From Paguma larvata (lineage: Eukaryota; Chordata; Mammalia; Carnivora; Viverridae): a stretch of 64,000 nucleotides of DNA. Every line of letters starts with the position of its first letter. The first letter of the stretch is position 1. This document shows positions 36,460-47,251 of this stretch, one piece after another. The notes beneath the pieces were generated by a model. The model was not told the DNA's origin and ran no database searches. It worked only from the letters and a program-made list of their open reading frames with translations. The DNA lies in NCBI GenBank assembly GCA_030068075.1, contig CM057834.1, positions 98,411,119-98,475,118 on the forward strand, written 5' to 3'. The position numbers were made by a program, and so were the translations under genes.

Positions 36460-36530
36460 TAGCCCTGACCAATCATGTGACCTCTGGCAAGTCCCTTAAC
36501 CTCCCCAGGCTGCCTCTTCATTCTGAGGGG
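36460..36530 (+). mobile_element. MIR fragment
   Basis: ATGTGACCTCTGGCAAGTCC followed by CTTAACCTCCCCAGGCTGCC: forward MIR core, truncated. Confidence 0.65.
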
Positions 36531-36949
36531 TTCCGGGGAGCTCCCACCTTCTCTGGCACCTGGCGGGGAAGTCACCCGGCTGGGTTTCTCCCGGAGACGG
36601 GTTTGGTACTGCTGCCCAGCACTCCCCTCTGCTGTCAGCTGAGAATATTCTATTTCCTGTGCCCCACGCTCATGTCCATCTCGCCATACACTTCACGAGC
36701 ACGGCAAAGTGACGAGGAAGGAACTTCTCCGTCCTCCTGGCGCTGACCTCTCCCTACGAGCAAGACAGCACCTCTGACACTCGCCCGTCTTTGGTGACGC
36801 AAGGAGGGTCGGGAGGCGCCATCAGGTGCCCGGCTTTGTGTCACTCAGTGTCCCCTCAGGGCCCACCTGTCCTCTGGGAAGCCCTGCTCCCTCGTGGTGC
36901 CGGAGCCCAGTGGAGACCCAGACTGCAATCCTCGTCTATGTTCTCAGCA

Positions 36950-37240
36950 TATAAGAATTATGCATGCACGCTATCTACTATATACAATTCTATATATTAG
37001 TTATACAATGATAACAAGTACATATTAATTATATAACAGTAATTATTAAATAATGTTATTATGTAATATATAAGCCCACTTAAAACCTTAATATAGTCTT
37101 ACATGTTATAATCTAGTAACACATTAATGTGTTATATTTATAAATACCTATACGTTAATATGTATGTATGTAATAATATAATCAATATGTTGATTATATA
37201 ACACTAATTATTATATATACTATATACATTTCAGGAAAAG
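36950..37240. repeat. AT-rich low-complexity island
   Basis: About 290 bp dominated by TATA/TAAT combinations with recurring ATATATAA and TTATATAAC pieces, set in GC-rich surroundings. Confidence 0.85.
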
Positions 37241-37269
37241 TAAATGTGTGTTGTTTTAAGTCATTACGT

Positions 37270-37462
37270 TTTGGGTTTTCTTAATGTTTATTTCTGAGGG
37301 GGGGCACAAGTGGAGGAGGGGCAGGGGGAGGGGGGACTGAGGATCCAAAGCAGGCTCTATGCGGATACTGGTGAGCCCGACGTGGGGCTCGAACTCACGG
37401 ACTTCCAGACCATGACCTGAGCCGAAATCGGACACTCGACCAGCTAAGCCACCCAGGCGCCC
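37270..37462 (-). mobile_element. SINEC copy, diverged
   Basis: Reverse copy with TTCTTAATGTTTATTTCTGA tail region and head AAGCCACCCAGGCGCCCC. No clear duplication. Confidence 0.88.
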
Positions 37463-37846
37463 CTGGGGTGTTGGGACGGCAGCAAAGGTGAACTGAGATG
37501 GTGACAGACGTTCAAGGCTGTTCTGCAGACTCGAGGCCTGGTCAGGGGAAGGTCACAGCTGTCCTCTCTGAGGCTCGCACAGTGCCTGGCGCACAACAGG
37601 CCTTCGAGAAGTGTCTGCGGACCTACTAAGAGAAAGCTCCGGGGCTGTTTGGCAGAAGACTCCACGCAGGATTTTCCAATTCCTGGTTTAGGGCTTATTC
37701 TAATATTCCATTATTTTTTTAAAAAATGGAAAAGACCTAGGGACTAAGACCTATGAAATTATAGACAGTGGATGATCTATTTTTGAGATGAGAAAGATAA
37801 AGAATTGCTTTCAATGACCTTTATCTAATCAATGAAGGAGTCATTG

Positions 37847-38060
37847 GGCGCCTGGGCGGCTCAGTCGGTTGAGCGTCCGACTTCGGCTCAGGTCATGATC
37901 TCACGTTTCGTGAGTCTGAGCCCCGCGTCAGGCTCTGTGCTGACGGCTCAGAGCCTGGAACCTGCTTCGGATTCTGTGTCTCCCCCTCTCTCTGCCCCTC
38001 CCCTGCTCATACTCTCTCTCTCTCTCTCTCAAAAATAACAAATAAACATTAAAAAATTAA
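37847..38060 (+). mobile_element. felid SINEC copy
   Basis: Close to consensus from GGGCGCCTGGGCGGCTCAG to a tail with AAATAAACATTAAAAAATT. The CT body includes (CT)n. Confidence 0.93.
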
Positions 38061-39112
38061 ATTAACTAGAAATAAAAATGTAGGAGCCATGTAAAGTGTA
38101 CAGCGACCTGGTAAACCGCTGGCGGGCAGCCGTCCAGAGCAGGCGTTTCGTCTTCCCTGTGCCCATCGCGTGGGTGCTGTCTCCTCCTACTGAGCAGTCC
38201 TTACCTCCCACTCCCATGCGGTCACGCTGCCTGGACCGGTCTCGAGGCATCAAAAGCCCGGAGCTGGAGTGGGGCCAAGCAGAGGCATCAAAACCCCAAT
38301 TGAAACACAGCTGAGAGTCTCCTAGGCAGGTTGGGCTGGAGTAGCTGGGAGCCAGGGGCAGCCCGCACTCTTTGTCTAGGGTGAGGCTGGGAACACCGCT
38401 AACAGCGGTAGAAACACCTCACGGGCTTACTGGGGAGATAGAGAGGTGGCTGGTGTAAGAGCGCCTGCCTGCCACGTGGCCAGGGGGCCGTCAGTATTGG
38501 CCGAATCTGATGACACCCGCGCCATCCCAGATGGCGTCTGATAAGCCATGATATCGACCAGTCACGGCTGTGAGTGAAACTACTCCTTGAGCGGTGTGTG
38601 AGTGTCAAGGAGGAATCTCTCTGGCGTGTTTGTTTACACAATACGCTGGAGACAAGAATGGGGCCAGGCGATCGCAGCCTCGAGCCCCGGGCCCGGTGGC
38701 TGGCGGCATGGCCCATGCTGCAAGGCGGGGCGGGACCAAGAGGAAGGGTCCCACGTTAGCGGGCCGGATAGCTCCCAGTCTCCTGGAAGCCGAGCAGGAG
38801 ACCGAGCTGGGCGGCCGGCTCCCTTGGCCCCCGTCTCCACTCCAGGTCCAAGAGAAGGTGCCCTGGACACGCGGGGTCCTGGAGCTGCCGCGCCGGCCTC
38901 GTGCTCTCCGTCGCGCCCCCCAGCCCCGCCCACTATGCTAGGATTTCCTGGAGGCAGAAGCGGTCGGGGACCCAGACCTCGGGAAAACGCGGCCGGTGAG
39001 TGGCGGACAGCAGAACGCCGGACAGATCTGTGGGCTCTGGGCTACCCTCCCTGGGCAGTGCTGGGGGGTCCCGGCCCCTCGAAGCACCAGCTGTGCTTCT
39101 AAGGCAGGGACC

Positions 39113-39551
39113 CCACTGTATCAGGTCTCTGGGGACACCGCCACACGGTGCCACAAACACGGGGCCTTAAAACAGCAGCACTGTATTCTCTCACAGTTCT
39201 GGAGGCCAGGAGTCTGAGGTCCAGGGGTCTGCTCCCTCCCAATCCTCCAGGGCAGCGTCCGCGCTTGCCTTTTCCAGCTTCCAGCGGCCGCAGGTGTGCC
39301 CTGGCTTGTGAGTGCGCCACCCCAGTGTCCGCCTCTGTCCTCACACGACCTTCCCTCAGTGCCTGCGCCCCAAGTTTCTCCCTTCGTAGAAGGGCACCAG
39401 GCATCCCGGGTTAGGGGCCTGGCCTGACCGCCTCATCTTAACTGGGCTAATTACATATGCAAAGACCCTATTTCCAAATGGGGTCCCATTCACAGGCACC
39501 AAGGGGTTAGGACTTCGACATATCCTTTTGGGGACACGATTCAGCCCATAA
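39113..39551 (-). mobile_element. MLT1-like MaLR solo LTR
   Basis: Reverse-oriented landmarks in consensus order: TCTCACAGTTCTGGAGGCC, GTCCTCACACGACCTTCCC, GACCGCCTCATCTTAACTGG, GACCCTATTTCCAAATGGGG, GGACTTCGACATATCC and GATTCAGCCCATAAC. No internal retroviral genes. Confidence 0.88.
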
Positions 39552-40822
39552 CCCTGTTCCTCTTTGTATCACCCGGGAAACCGACAGAAATGAATGGACG
39601 GGCTTCCCAGCGCCAGCCTTAACCCCACCTGCCTGGAAATGAGTTCCCCAGCCAGGCCCCGGCCCTCCTTCTCTCTCTAGACGCAGCAGTTGGCGTCCCG
39701 CTTTCTACAATTCTTCCCCGGCGGGGTCGCGTCCTTCCTCCTGCACCCCCACCCCCTTTCCCTACCCCCCTCCCCCCCCCACCCCACCCCAGCGCTGCCC
39801 CGAGCTGGGCTCCGCAGCCGGCGGAGCCCCCGCCGTGCTCCCCCGCCACAGGAAGGGGACACACAGGCCGGGCTTCCCACCGCCTCGGCCTCATGGAAAA
39901 AAATCGCTGGACCCCTGGGGCTACCAAGAGCAAACTGGTCTTTGTTGCACGCTGACCAGCAACTTCGCTGCCAGGTCAGAGTAGATCAAAACCCAGAGGC
40001 CCTGGCGGAAGCCCCAAAGCCGGGATGGTATCTGATTGGTCTGTGACAAGCCCCTGAGAGCTGGCAGAGAAGGGCTTCCTGTCGACAGGAAGGAAAAGAA
40101 TGGAGATCAAATTATTTTCAAAGTAGGCAGTGGAAGAAAGAGGTGCCGGGTCGCTGCGGGCCACGCCAGCCGCCTCCTGGAAGGCTAGCGGTCCGCCCCC
40201 CCTCCCCCCCACCCGAAGATCTGGCCCCTCCCCCTGCTCCACACCGTGCAGTGTGGTCTCTAAGGACTCCCTGTGGTTAAGCCTCGGGGACACAGCTGGA
40301 CTGCCACAAGGCTCCTCCACCCACCTGAGAGCAAGGTCATAGTCAGCACGCCAACAAATTAAGGACCCTGCTTCGGCTCCTGACGGCTCTGCGCCTCATC
40401 GGCCTTGATTCGCCCTACATTTTAAAAGACCATGACAACATTTTGACATCTGGCTTGGTGTCGTGGGCTTTCAAGATGGGACGGGCCGCCGTCCTGAAAG
40501 AGGCAGGAGACAAGTGGTGTTCCGCGCGTGATCATAGTCACTGTTCTGGGTCAAAGGGAGGGTGGGTGGAGATGGGGAAAAGAGAGTGGATTCTAACCCA
40601 GCTCTGTGGTGTGGTGCAGCCCTGTTCAGTAGCCGGAGTCGCCCCCAGAAAAGGAAGATGGTGCCCGGAAACAGAGCATCGCCGGCAGTGAGCTGAACAA
40701 GTCAAAAAGGAAAAACGGGAAAAAGGAAAAAGAAAACAGTCAAGAAATAGCACCACTGAAAAGCACGTGCATTGGTCTGAATGGTTTGAGAAGATACAAA
40801 CCGATTTAGAAGTTACGGGAAG

Positions 40823-41026
40823 GGGGCGCCTGGGTGGCTCAGTCGGCTAAACGTCCGACTTCAGCTCAGGTCACGATCTCACGGTTCGTGGGTTCGAGCC
40901 CCCCATGGGGCTCTGTGCTAACAGCTCAGAGCCTGAAACCTGCTTCCGATTCTGTGTCTCCCTCTCTCTCTGCCCCTCCCCCTCTCACACTCTGTTTCTC
41001 TCTCAAAAATATATAAACATTAAAAC
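40823..41026 (+). mobile_element. felid SINEC copy
   Basis: Full copy from GGGGGCGCCTGGGTGGCTCA to a tail with ATATAAACATTAAAAC. Confidence 0.93.
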
Positions 41027-41946
41027 GCTTCCATGTTCCTTCAGTGCATCTAGAGGTTAAGAACCTCAGAAGCACAACCTCTGGCTGGTGATTAGCAACA
41101 GAATAGAGCTTGGCCGGGTTTCACCCCAGGAGGAGGCCACCTCAAAGCAAGCAGGAAGGGGGAGGTGCTTATAAAGCAACAAAAACCCTCACATGACGTG
41201 TGGGAAGGTTGGACACCAAGCACACACGCCATATTGGGTGGCCGCTTCCGTCTTTGCTACCTGAGTACCCGAGATGGCCCGAGTACTCAGTGAGGCCCTC
41301 TGTGAAGTGGGCACGTGGGCATGAGATAAGGGTGTATCCCAGCCCTAGGGTACACCCCAGGGCACGGAACGGTGACTGAGCAAATCCATTAGTTTTGGGC
41401 ATGGTCTGTTTATATCACTAAGGGAGCTGGTCCATGGAGATGCAAGCGCACTGCGCAGGGTAGAGCCCGCAACGAAGGGGACTTCTTTATCCATCCTCTT
41501 CCTGCCCATTCCCTCCATGGGCTCGGCGCCGGACTGTGCTTTACTAGCATTCAGCCAACGTGCTATGTCCGCACGGGAAGCCCGCTCACCAGTCAGCCAT
41601 ACTCACCTCCGGCAAGCTGCGGAGGGATACCCCGTCCTCACTTATGAACCCTGGAGCCACAGGACAGCTCTGGGGACTCCGTCACCCAGGAGCTTCACCT
41701 TAAGTTTGAAGGTCCTTATATCATACTCTGGGCCCTTAAAAGAGCTGACGCTCCGGACGTCCAAGATACCCCATAGGGCAGAATCAAGAAACATTCCATT
41801 GTGGCCTAACGGGCTGGCCCACACTGGGCTACTCTGGCTGGGGATGGATGTGGGCTGCCATCTTTATTTGGAAGCCAGAAGTATTCCACCATTGTGCAAG
41901 AGTCGGTAGCCAAGGGCAAATGCTCTCAATGACAACTGAAAAACTA

Positions 41947-42332
41947 CATGATAGATATGATAGATGGATGGACAGATAGATGGATAGATGGATGGACAGA
42001 TGGATAGATAGATAGATAGATGGACAGATAGAAAGATAGATAGATAGATGCATGGATGGATAGATGGATAGGTGGATGGATAGATGGGTGGATGGGTGGA
42101 TGGATGGATGGATAGATGGATGGATGGATGGATGGGTGGATGGATGGATGGGTGGATGGATGGATGGGTGGATGGGTGGATGGATGGATGGATAGATAGA
42201 TGGATGGATGGATGGATGGATGGACGGATGGACAGACGGACAGACAGACAGATAGGCAGATACATAAATAGATGGATGGGTAGGTGGACAGATAGATGAA
42301 TGGATACCTAAATAGATGATACATAGAAAGAA
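41947..42332. repeat. large GATA/GGAT tetranucleotide microsatellite
   Basis: About 385 bp of GATA, GGAT, GGGT and GACA tetramers in blocks: GATA-rich at the left, GGAT-rich with GGGT variants in the middle, GACA near the right. Confidence 0.96.
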
Positions 42333-42399
42333 TAACACACAGAAGCAGAAGAAACAGATCTGTACTAACACTGGGGAAGTTGAAAAACAATTATTTTAA

Positions 42400-42580
42400 T
42401 ATTTAAACCACCGTAAGCATAAGACGCACCTGGAGAATTTATCAGAAACATGGAACCACGGTCCCACCTCTCAGAGATTCTGATTCAGTAGGTCTCGGCT
42501 GTTACTCAGGATTTTATGTTGCAAACAAACACTGGGTGCTCGTACTTAAGCTGGGCCTCGAACCACACTTTGAAAAACCA
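42400..42580 (+). mobile_element. MER5A-like hAT element
   Basis: CACCTGGAGAATTTATCAGA, then GAGATTCTGATTCAGTAGGT, then AACCACACTTTGAAAAACCA: forward MER5-type order. Confidence 0.8.
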
Positions 42581-42779
42581 TGCTTAAAACTCCTACTCAA
42601 CGCATCTTGCTCAAGGGGTACAAACTGACCAAGGTCAAGGCCAAGAACAAAACTGACACCCTCACTGTACTGCACGGCACCCCTTTGCTTTCACTGAGGC
42701 TCAGTCTGCGGTATTTTAGTGACATGACAGGTAGTGAGCACTCTCGGTACTCGGTCCTCCAGACCGGGATGCGAAGGGC

Positions 42780-42798
42780 GGGGGGGGGGGGGGGGGGG
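42780..42798. repeat. G19 homopolymer
   Basis: Nineteen consecutive G after GGGC. Length may be affected by sequencing error. Confidence 0.8.
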
Positions 42799-44504
42799 TG
42801 GTGCAAAAGGGCAGCTCTCATCCCACCTGCATCCAGCCCATGCCCCGCCCCCTTCCTGGAGCCCCTGAGCAGAGCGGATCTGGTTGGACGGAGGCTGCTG
42901 GTCACGGGCCCATCTCCGGAGTGGAAGGCGCTGGGCCTCAAGCAGCGTGAAGCTCCCCTCCGAGGGCAAAGCCATCACTAGCCATCGGCCCGCCCAAGCC
43001 AAGTGGTGTCTTCACGACCTTCTGTGACCAGCCAGCTACTCTTGGCTCTATTTTTAGTTTGTCTCCAGTGACCGTGAAGGATTTCTGGAGCACCTCTCCC
43101 AAGAGGCCTGGGGACACGTGCCCTCCATCGGTGGCAAATACTGGGCCACTGCCTGAAGGCCGAGCTCCTGCAGGCCAGCCTCAGTATCCCCCCAGGGTCC
43201 TGCAGAGTCCTTCTCTCCGAAGCCCTCCCCTCCCCTGCGGCCTGCTGCTCCATCACCGGCTTGTAAACAGCTCCAAAGACCCACGATATGCCGTCCGCAG
43301 TCATCAATTAAAAAACGTTTAGGATACGTGAATTTCAGCATCGATAGGAAAGTTGCTTCTTCTGGTGTAAAAATAACAGCAACAACAACAAAAAACAAAG
43401 GAAAAGAACGTGTGTGCTCCAGGCAACAGTTTCTCTGGCAAAGTTCTGGCAGAACGCCACACACGGCTTGGCTTCGGAAGAGTTCCTTTCCAAAACCATT
43501 CTCATCGCCTTCGTTATGATTCCAGCTTCACGTGGGGGAGGAAGGCTGAGGGAAGGGAACCAGGGCAAGGCGCCAATCCACGGCGACTCTAAACATGGCG
43601 CCCTCCTCCTTCCTCCGCAGGCCCAGGGCCACCCCAGAGGAGTCTGCACTCGTGCTTCCTCTGCCTCCCCTCTCTCCCACCTCCCCTCTTCCCAGAGAGG
43701 TGATCCCAGCCACCTAAGAGAGAGACTAAAACCAAGCCAGGCTTCATCCTCCGTTAGGCCCCAATGGCCATTCTCCCTTCATCAACTTCCGTTCATCAGT
43801 TACTGTAGTTCATGATTCCAGGCCTCTGTCACCTGCTATAACCCAAAGGCCCCAGGGCCCCGCCCCCCCCCCCGCAAATGGGCTCCTCCATTCTGGGGTC
43901 TCAGGGCACAGCAGGAGCTCTGGGCAGCGAGGAGGGTAAAGATGGGTAAGACAATCAGAGCCCGGGATGGGGGTTCACAGTGACTGCAACGCCCCAACAC
44001 CCCAGTCGTGGTTCCGTGTACGCACCAGATGCGGGAGGAAAGACGGAAGCTAATCGTGACCAAAAGGGACTCAGTCCAATTCGGTGCATAGACAAGCTGT
44101 GTGGACACCCTAGAGACCTCAGGAGGTCTCTTTTCCTGAGAGAGCACCGGATGTCACCAGTGAGAGCTGCCAGGGAAGATACAGGACACCCAGCTGGGGC
44201 TCCAGACAATGACGGATGATACGTTTGGCATAAGTTTATCCCAAATGGTGCATGGGACGTTCACCTACTAAAAAGTTATTCATCGTTTATTCAAAATGGG
44301 TATTTGCTAAATCTGGCAACCTTACTTCAGGGCCCTCCTCGATCAGTCCTCACTCCGTTTCCGATTCTCAAACCCTTTGTTCCACGAGAGCGGGCTCTTC
44401 GCTATGCTGGAAGCGGTCACGCAACCCGCAACTCATGGAGATGCTCAAGCTAGCAGGAGTAATCCAGGCTTCTGACACGTGGCTCTGTCCTGCCTACCAC
44501 CTCC

Positions 44505-44675
44505 CGGTCTAAGGTCTCTCTGGACACGTCAGTACCCTGTCATCTCTCCCTCTCTCCCCTCTGAAAGCAGGTACTGCCAGCACCGGTCACCAGATACCCT
44601 TGGGTCGTGTGCCAGCTCCGTCTGAATGCCGTATTCCCCCAACTAGACTGTGACTCTCACCTAGCCCGGGGCGGC
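44505..44675 (+). mobile_element. L2-like fragment
   Basis: CCGTATTCCCCCAACTAGAC followed by TGTGACTCTCACC resembles the L2 3' region (consensus CCCACTAGAATGTAAGCTCC). Diverged. Confidence 0.4.
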
Positions 44676-45189
44676 GGTCAACAGGCAATTACTAGACGGT
44701 CCTTGAGAAGACCCCCCCCCTGGTCCCACCAGCAAAGACAAGCCCTATGAGCAAGGAGACAGAGACCCCCTCCTTCCCCCCTGCCTCTCACCATCAACCA
44801 GACACACGTGTGCAGTAACTGAGCGGAGAGCACTTCCGGTAGGGGATGAATCACGCCAAGAAGGTGGCGTAAAGCAGCCGAAATCAAGTCCGGCAGCAAG
44901 AAGGGTGGTCAGAGGATTCCGGCTACACCGAGGCCTTTCCGCTTTCACCGCGTGGCCCCTCCAGTCTTGTTCTGGGTTCTGGATTTCGTCCTGCACTCAC
45001 CACCAGCACCGCCCCTCCAGCGGCCCCCTGCGCACCCCCCAGCACCGCATCTGGAACCGTCCTCCCCAGTCCGCCTCAGTACAATCTGACCGGACGCCGG
45101 ACAGTGTCATTTTCTTTTCTCTAGGTCTCTCTTTTTAAACCTGGCTGCCCTGATGTCGACGTGACAGCCATATATATTTATGTTAACTC

Positions 45190-45350
45190 TTTACGTTCCC
45201 AAGTGTTTTCCCATGAATCGTTTGATTTCAACATTCCTGGAAGGCAGGCAGAGCGAATTATTGGCTCTGACAAATGGGACAAACTGCGTAGTGAACCGGC
45301 TCGCTCAAGGGGTCGCAGCCACAGGGACATGTGTAGTACCAGGGTCTCAG
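45190..45350 (-). mobile_element. MIR element, diverged
   Basis: ATTTCAACATTCCTGGAAGG, then GACAAATGGGACAAACTG, then CTCAAGGGGTCGCAGCCACA: decayed reverse MIR order. Confidence 0.5.
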
Positions 45351-46351
45351 TATTCATTTACAAAGACGGCAAAAAATGTCTGGCGTTAGCCAGTAAACAA
45401 GAATAATTCGTTTTAAAATAGAAGGCTTATTGCAAGGAACGTTTATTCCTGCCTATTTGGATCACCACCCTGGTGGCCACACAGCACCTAGCTACCTGCT
45501 CCCTGGGCCTCCCCCTGCAGACTTTGGGTTGCTCCCTAAGTGCCCGTCGGAGGTCTGGGGCTCCAGGCTCCCGGCCTCCACCCTTCTTCCTCCAAGTGTC
45601 CGCCCACATGGAAGGAAAAGTGGGGGGGGGGGGGAGTTGGTCAACAAACACCGGAGGAAAGTACCTAACTGGGTTAGCAGGGGGAAGTGAGAGGCCAGCA
45701 GCCCCTCCCCAGTCCTGCCCTGTCGGAGGCGGCCCTCGGAGGGTGGGACTCACCGCGCACGCCCACCCTGCCCCCAGAAAGACCAGTCATCCCCAGAGAG
45801 AGAACCAAACCACATTCTTCATGGAGCCCACCACTCTGTGCGTCTGTGTGCGTGTGTCTGTATGTACGTGTATCTGGACAATAACTTGGTTGATGGAGGT
45901 CAGGGGCGTGACCGAGCTGGGGGTTTCTTTCGAGTGCAAGCAAGGGCTGCGCCGCGCGCCCCACCCCCTGGCTTCCCGATGGGGAAGCTGGGGAAGGCCA
46001 CGGGTTACCTGGGTAGGCGAAACCCAGGGTGGGCGCACGACCCCGCCCGGCGCTCCCTCCGGTTGGACGGAGTCGAGCCGCAGACCGATCGAAGTCGCCA
46101 AAGTCCGGGCGGGGCTGCCCGCGTGGCCGGGGCTGAAGTTCGCGGCAGCTCCGCACGCGTTAGGGAGTCTCAAACCTCCGAATGCCCGAAACGTGCTCCC
46201 GGGGGCAGGCAAAAGGAACGGCTGCAGAGGACCCCCGGCCCATCTCCCCGCCCCCGGCCCAGGCACGCCCCTCGGGGATCTGGGGAGGAGGAAGGTCCAT
46301 TTGGGGGCGCAGCTCCGCCGCCACACACCCCCCGCCCGCTGTCCCCGCCCA

Positions 46352-46383
46352 CCGCCCCGCCCCGCCCCGCCCCGCCCCGCCCC
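46352..46383. repeat. (CCCCG)5 GC-box array at the start of PRKAG2 intron 1
   Basis: Five perfect CCCCG units plus partial units. On the gene's sense strand this is (GGGGC)n, with five or more G4 runs separated by single C, matching the G-quadruplex pattern and overlapping Sp1 sites. It begins about 380 bases inside intron 1. Confidence 0.9.
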
Positions 46384-46764
46384 TCCGGCCCCGGCAGCCC
46401 CGCGCGGCTCCACCTCCCCGGAGCGCAGTCCACACCGTCCTTTTTCAACAAAACAACACTACGCACCGCCCCCAGCACCCGCACCGGGCGGGATCCTGGG
46501 CTACGCCCAGCCCGCCACCAGCCGCCCCGCGCGCCCCCTCCCGCGCCCCCGCTGACGGTCCCCGAGCCCCGGCTGCTCGCAGCTGGGGAGAGAGATGGAG
46601 CCTGGGGATCGGCGGCCCAGCTCGACCCTGCGCCGCCACCCATTCCCGAGCGACCCAAAGTGACAGGAGGGGCACGCACGGCGCGCGCGGGGCGTCCCGC
46701 GTTAACCGCTTCGGCGCCGGGGTGGACGACCGGGCGAGGGTGGGACCGCGCGGCTGGCACTCAC

Positions 46765-46878
46765 CGGGATGTGCACTCGCAGCGAACGCCTCTTCTGGCT
46801 GGCATTTTTTTTGCCGCTGCTCCCGCCGGGGCTGGAAACCTCTTTCTTCTTCTTGGTGTCCATGGCCGCGCTTCCCAT
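46765..46878 (-). CDS. PRKAG2: PRKAG2 first coding exon (AMPK gamma-2 subunit, long isoform N-terminus)
   Basis: AMPK gamma-2 is the nucleotide-sensing regulatory subunit of the AMP-activated protein kinase heterotrimer; its four CBS motifs bind AMP, ADP and ATP. This exon encodes only the first 38 residues of the long isoform's N-terminal extension, not the CBS region. Read on the minus strand it starts [12 protein letters not shown] and ends [10 protein letters not shown], which I recognise as the PRKAG2 long-isoform start. From memory it differs from human at about three positions (Val5 to Ala, Asp13 to Glu, Gly21 to Ser). The final CCG codon is followed directly by GTGAGT (46764-46759), a strong donor, so the exon ends in phase 0. 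The segment is basic and Ser/Lys-rich, as expected for the disordered extension. Met1 has G at -3 and G at +4. A second in-frame ATG (Met6, 46863-46861) has an even better context. No second coding exon is visible in the window, in keeping with the very long intron 1 of this gene. Confidence 0.95.
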
Positions 46879-47051
46879 AACTTTAACCAGAAGTTAATTC
46901 CGGGTAACTCGTTCCTGCAGTTCGGTCCTCTCCGTCTTAGCCCGGCCCCTGCCGTCGGCCTCGAGCCGCGCGTTCTTGATGATTACCCTTCCACCCCGGA
47001 GACACCGCGTGGGGACTTCCGCGGGGAGGGAAGGTGGCGCAGGTACCTCGG

Positions 47052-47072
47052 GCCGCCGCCGCCGCCGCCGCC
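47052..47072. repeat. (GCC)7 trinucleotide repeat = (CGG)7 in the PRKAG2 5' UTR
   Basis: Seven uninterrupted GCC units on the plus strand, read as CGG in the PRKAG2 sense transcript. It is flanked by further GC-rich DNA and lies about 175 bases upstream of the start codon. Confidence 0.9.
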
Positions 47073-47123
47073 GGGGAGGATGGCGGTCGGCGTGTGCGCC
47101 GAGTCCACGCGTCCTCTTCCTCC

Positions 47124-47135
47124 TCACGGGCTCAT
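47124..47135 (-). CDS. upstream ORF 2 in PRKAG2 5' UTR (3 codons)
   Basis: A minimal ATG-AGC-CCG-TGA frame (Met-Ser-Pro-stop) lying 50 bases 5' of the CGG tract in the sense direction. Very short uORFs of this kind can affect scanning ribosomes, but a role here is inferred only. Confidence 0.3.
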   Translation of the reverse strand: MSP

Positions 47136-47185
47136 CGATGCAAAATCAAAGCCAAAGGCTGTCCTGGTTCTGGTCTCTCTCCGGG

Positions 47186-47251
47186 TTACGCGTGGCAGAG
47201 GTTTCCCTCTGGGTGACAAAGTTTTCTTCCTTTTGCAAAGAGAAGCAACAT
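47186..47251 (-). CDS. upstream ORF 1 in PRKAG2 5' UTR (21 codons)
   Basis: ATG at 47251-47249, stop ending at 47186, entirely within the predicted 5' UTR. It encodes a 21-residue peptide starting MLLLFAKGRK. It ends about 300 bases before the main start codon, which leaves room for reinitiation. The peptide has no recognisable family. It counts as a uORF only if transcription starts upstream of 47251. Confidence 0.35.
   Translation of the reverse strand: MLLLFAKGRKLCHPEGNLCHA

Larger units (their letters stand above)
30463..46764. other. PRKAG2 intron 1, promoter-proximal part (30463-46764)
   Basis: Non-coding intron sequence ending at the exon 1 splice donor (46764-46759). Unassigned blocks are 30870-32330, 32505-34218, 34796-35844, 36084-36459, 38060-39112, 39552-40822, 41030-41946, 42580-44504 and 45350-45929. 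A purine-rich stretch lies at 31090-31215 and a C-rich tract at 39749-39792. No exon 2 of PRKAG2 (the segment continuing after RVHIP) was found on the minus strand. Confidence 0.75.

Noticed and set aside
39113..39551. Endogenous retrovirus with genes
   Set aside because: This and the similar elements at 8.6, 24.6 and 62.4 kb are isolated MaLR-type LTRs. No gag, pol or env frames are visible.
40440..40760. Processed pseudogene suggested by a basic, Lys-rich frame near 40690
   Set aside because: No recognisable parent, no poly-A tail, no flanking duplication.
41829..42390. Proline/isoleucine/histidine/serine repeat proteins (SIHP-type)
   Set aside because: These are the GATA/GGAT microsatellite read in different frames.
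1..46764. PRKAG2 exon 2
   Set aside because: I looked on the minus strand for the continuation after RVHIP (an SSFAMPLLDG-type start) and found none. Human intron 1 is far longer than the intron sequence available here.
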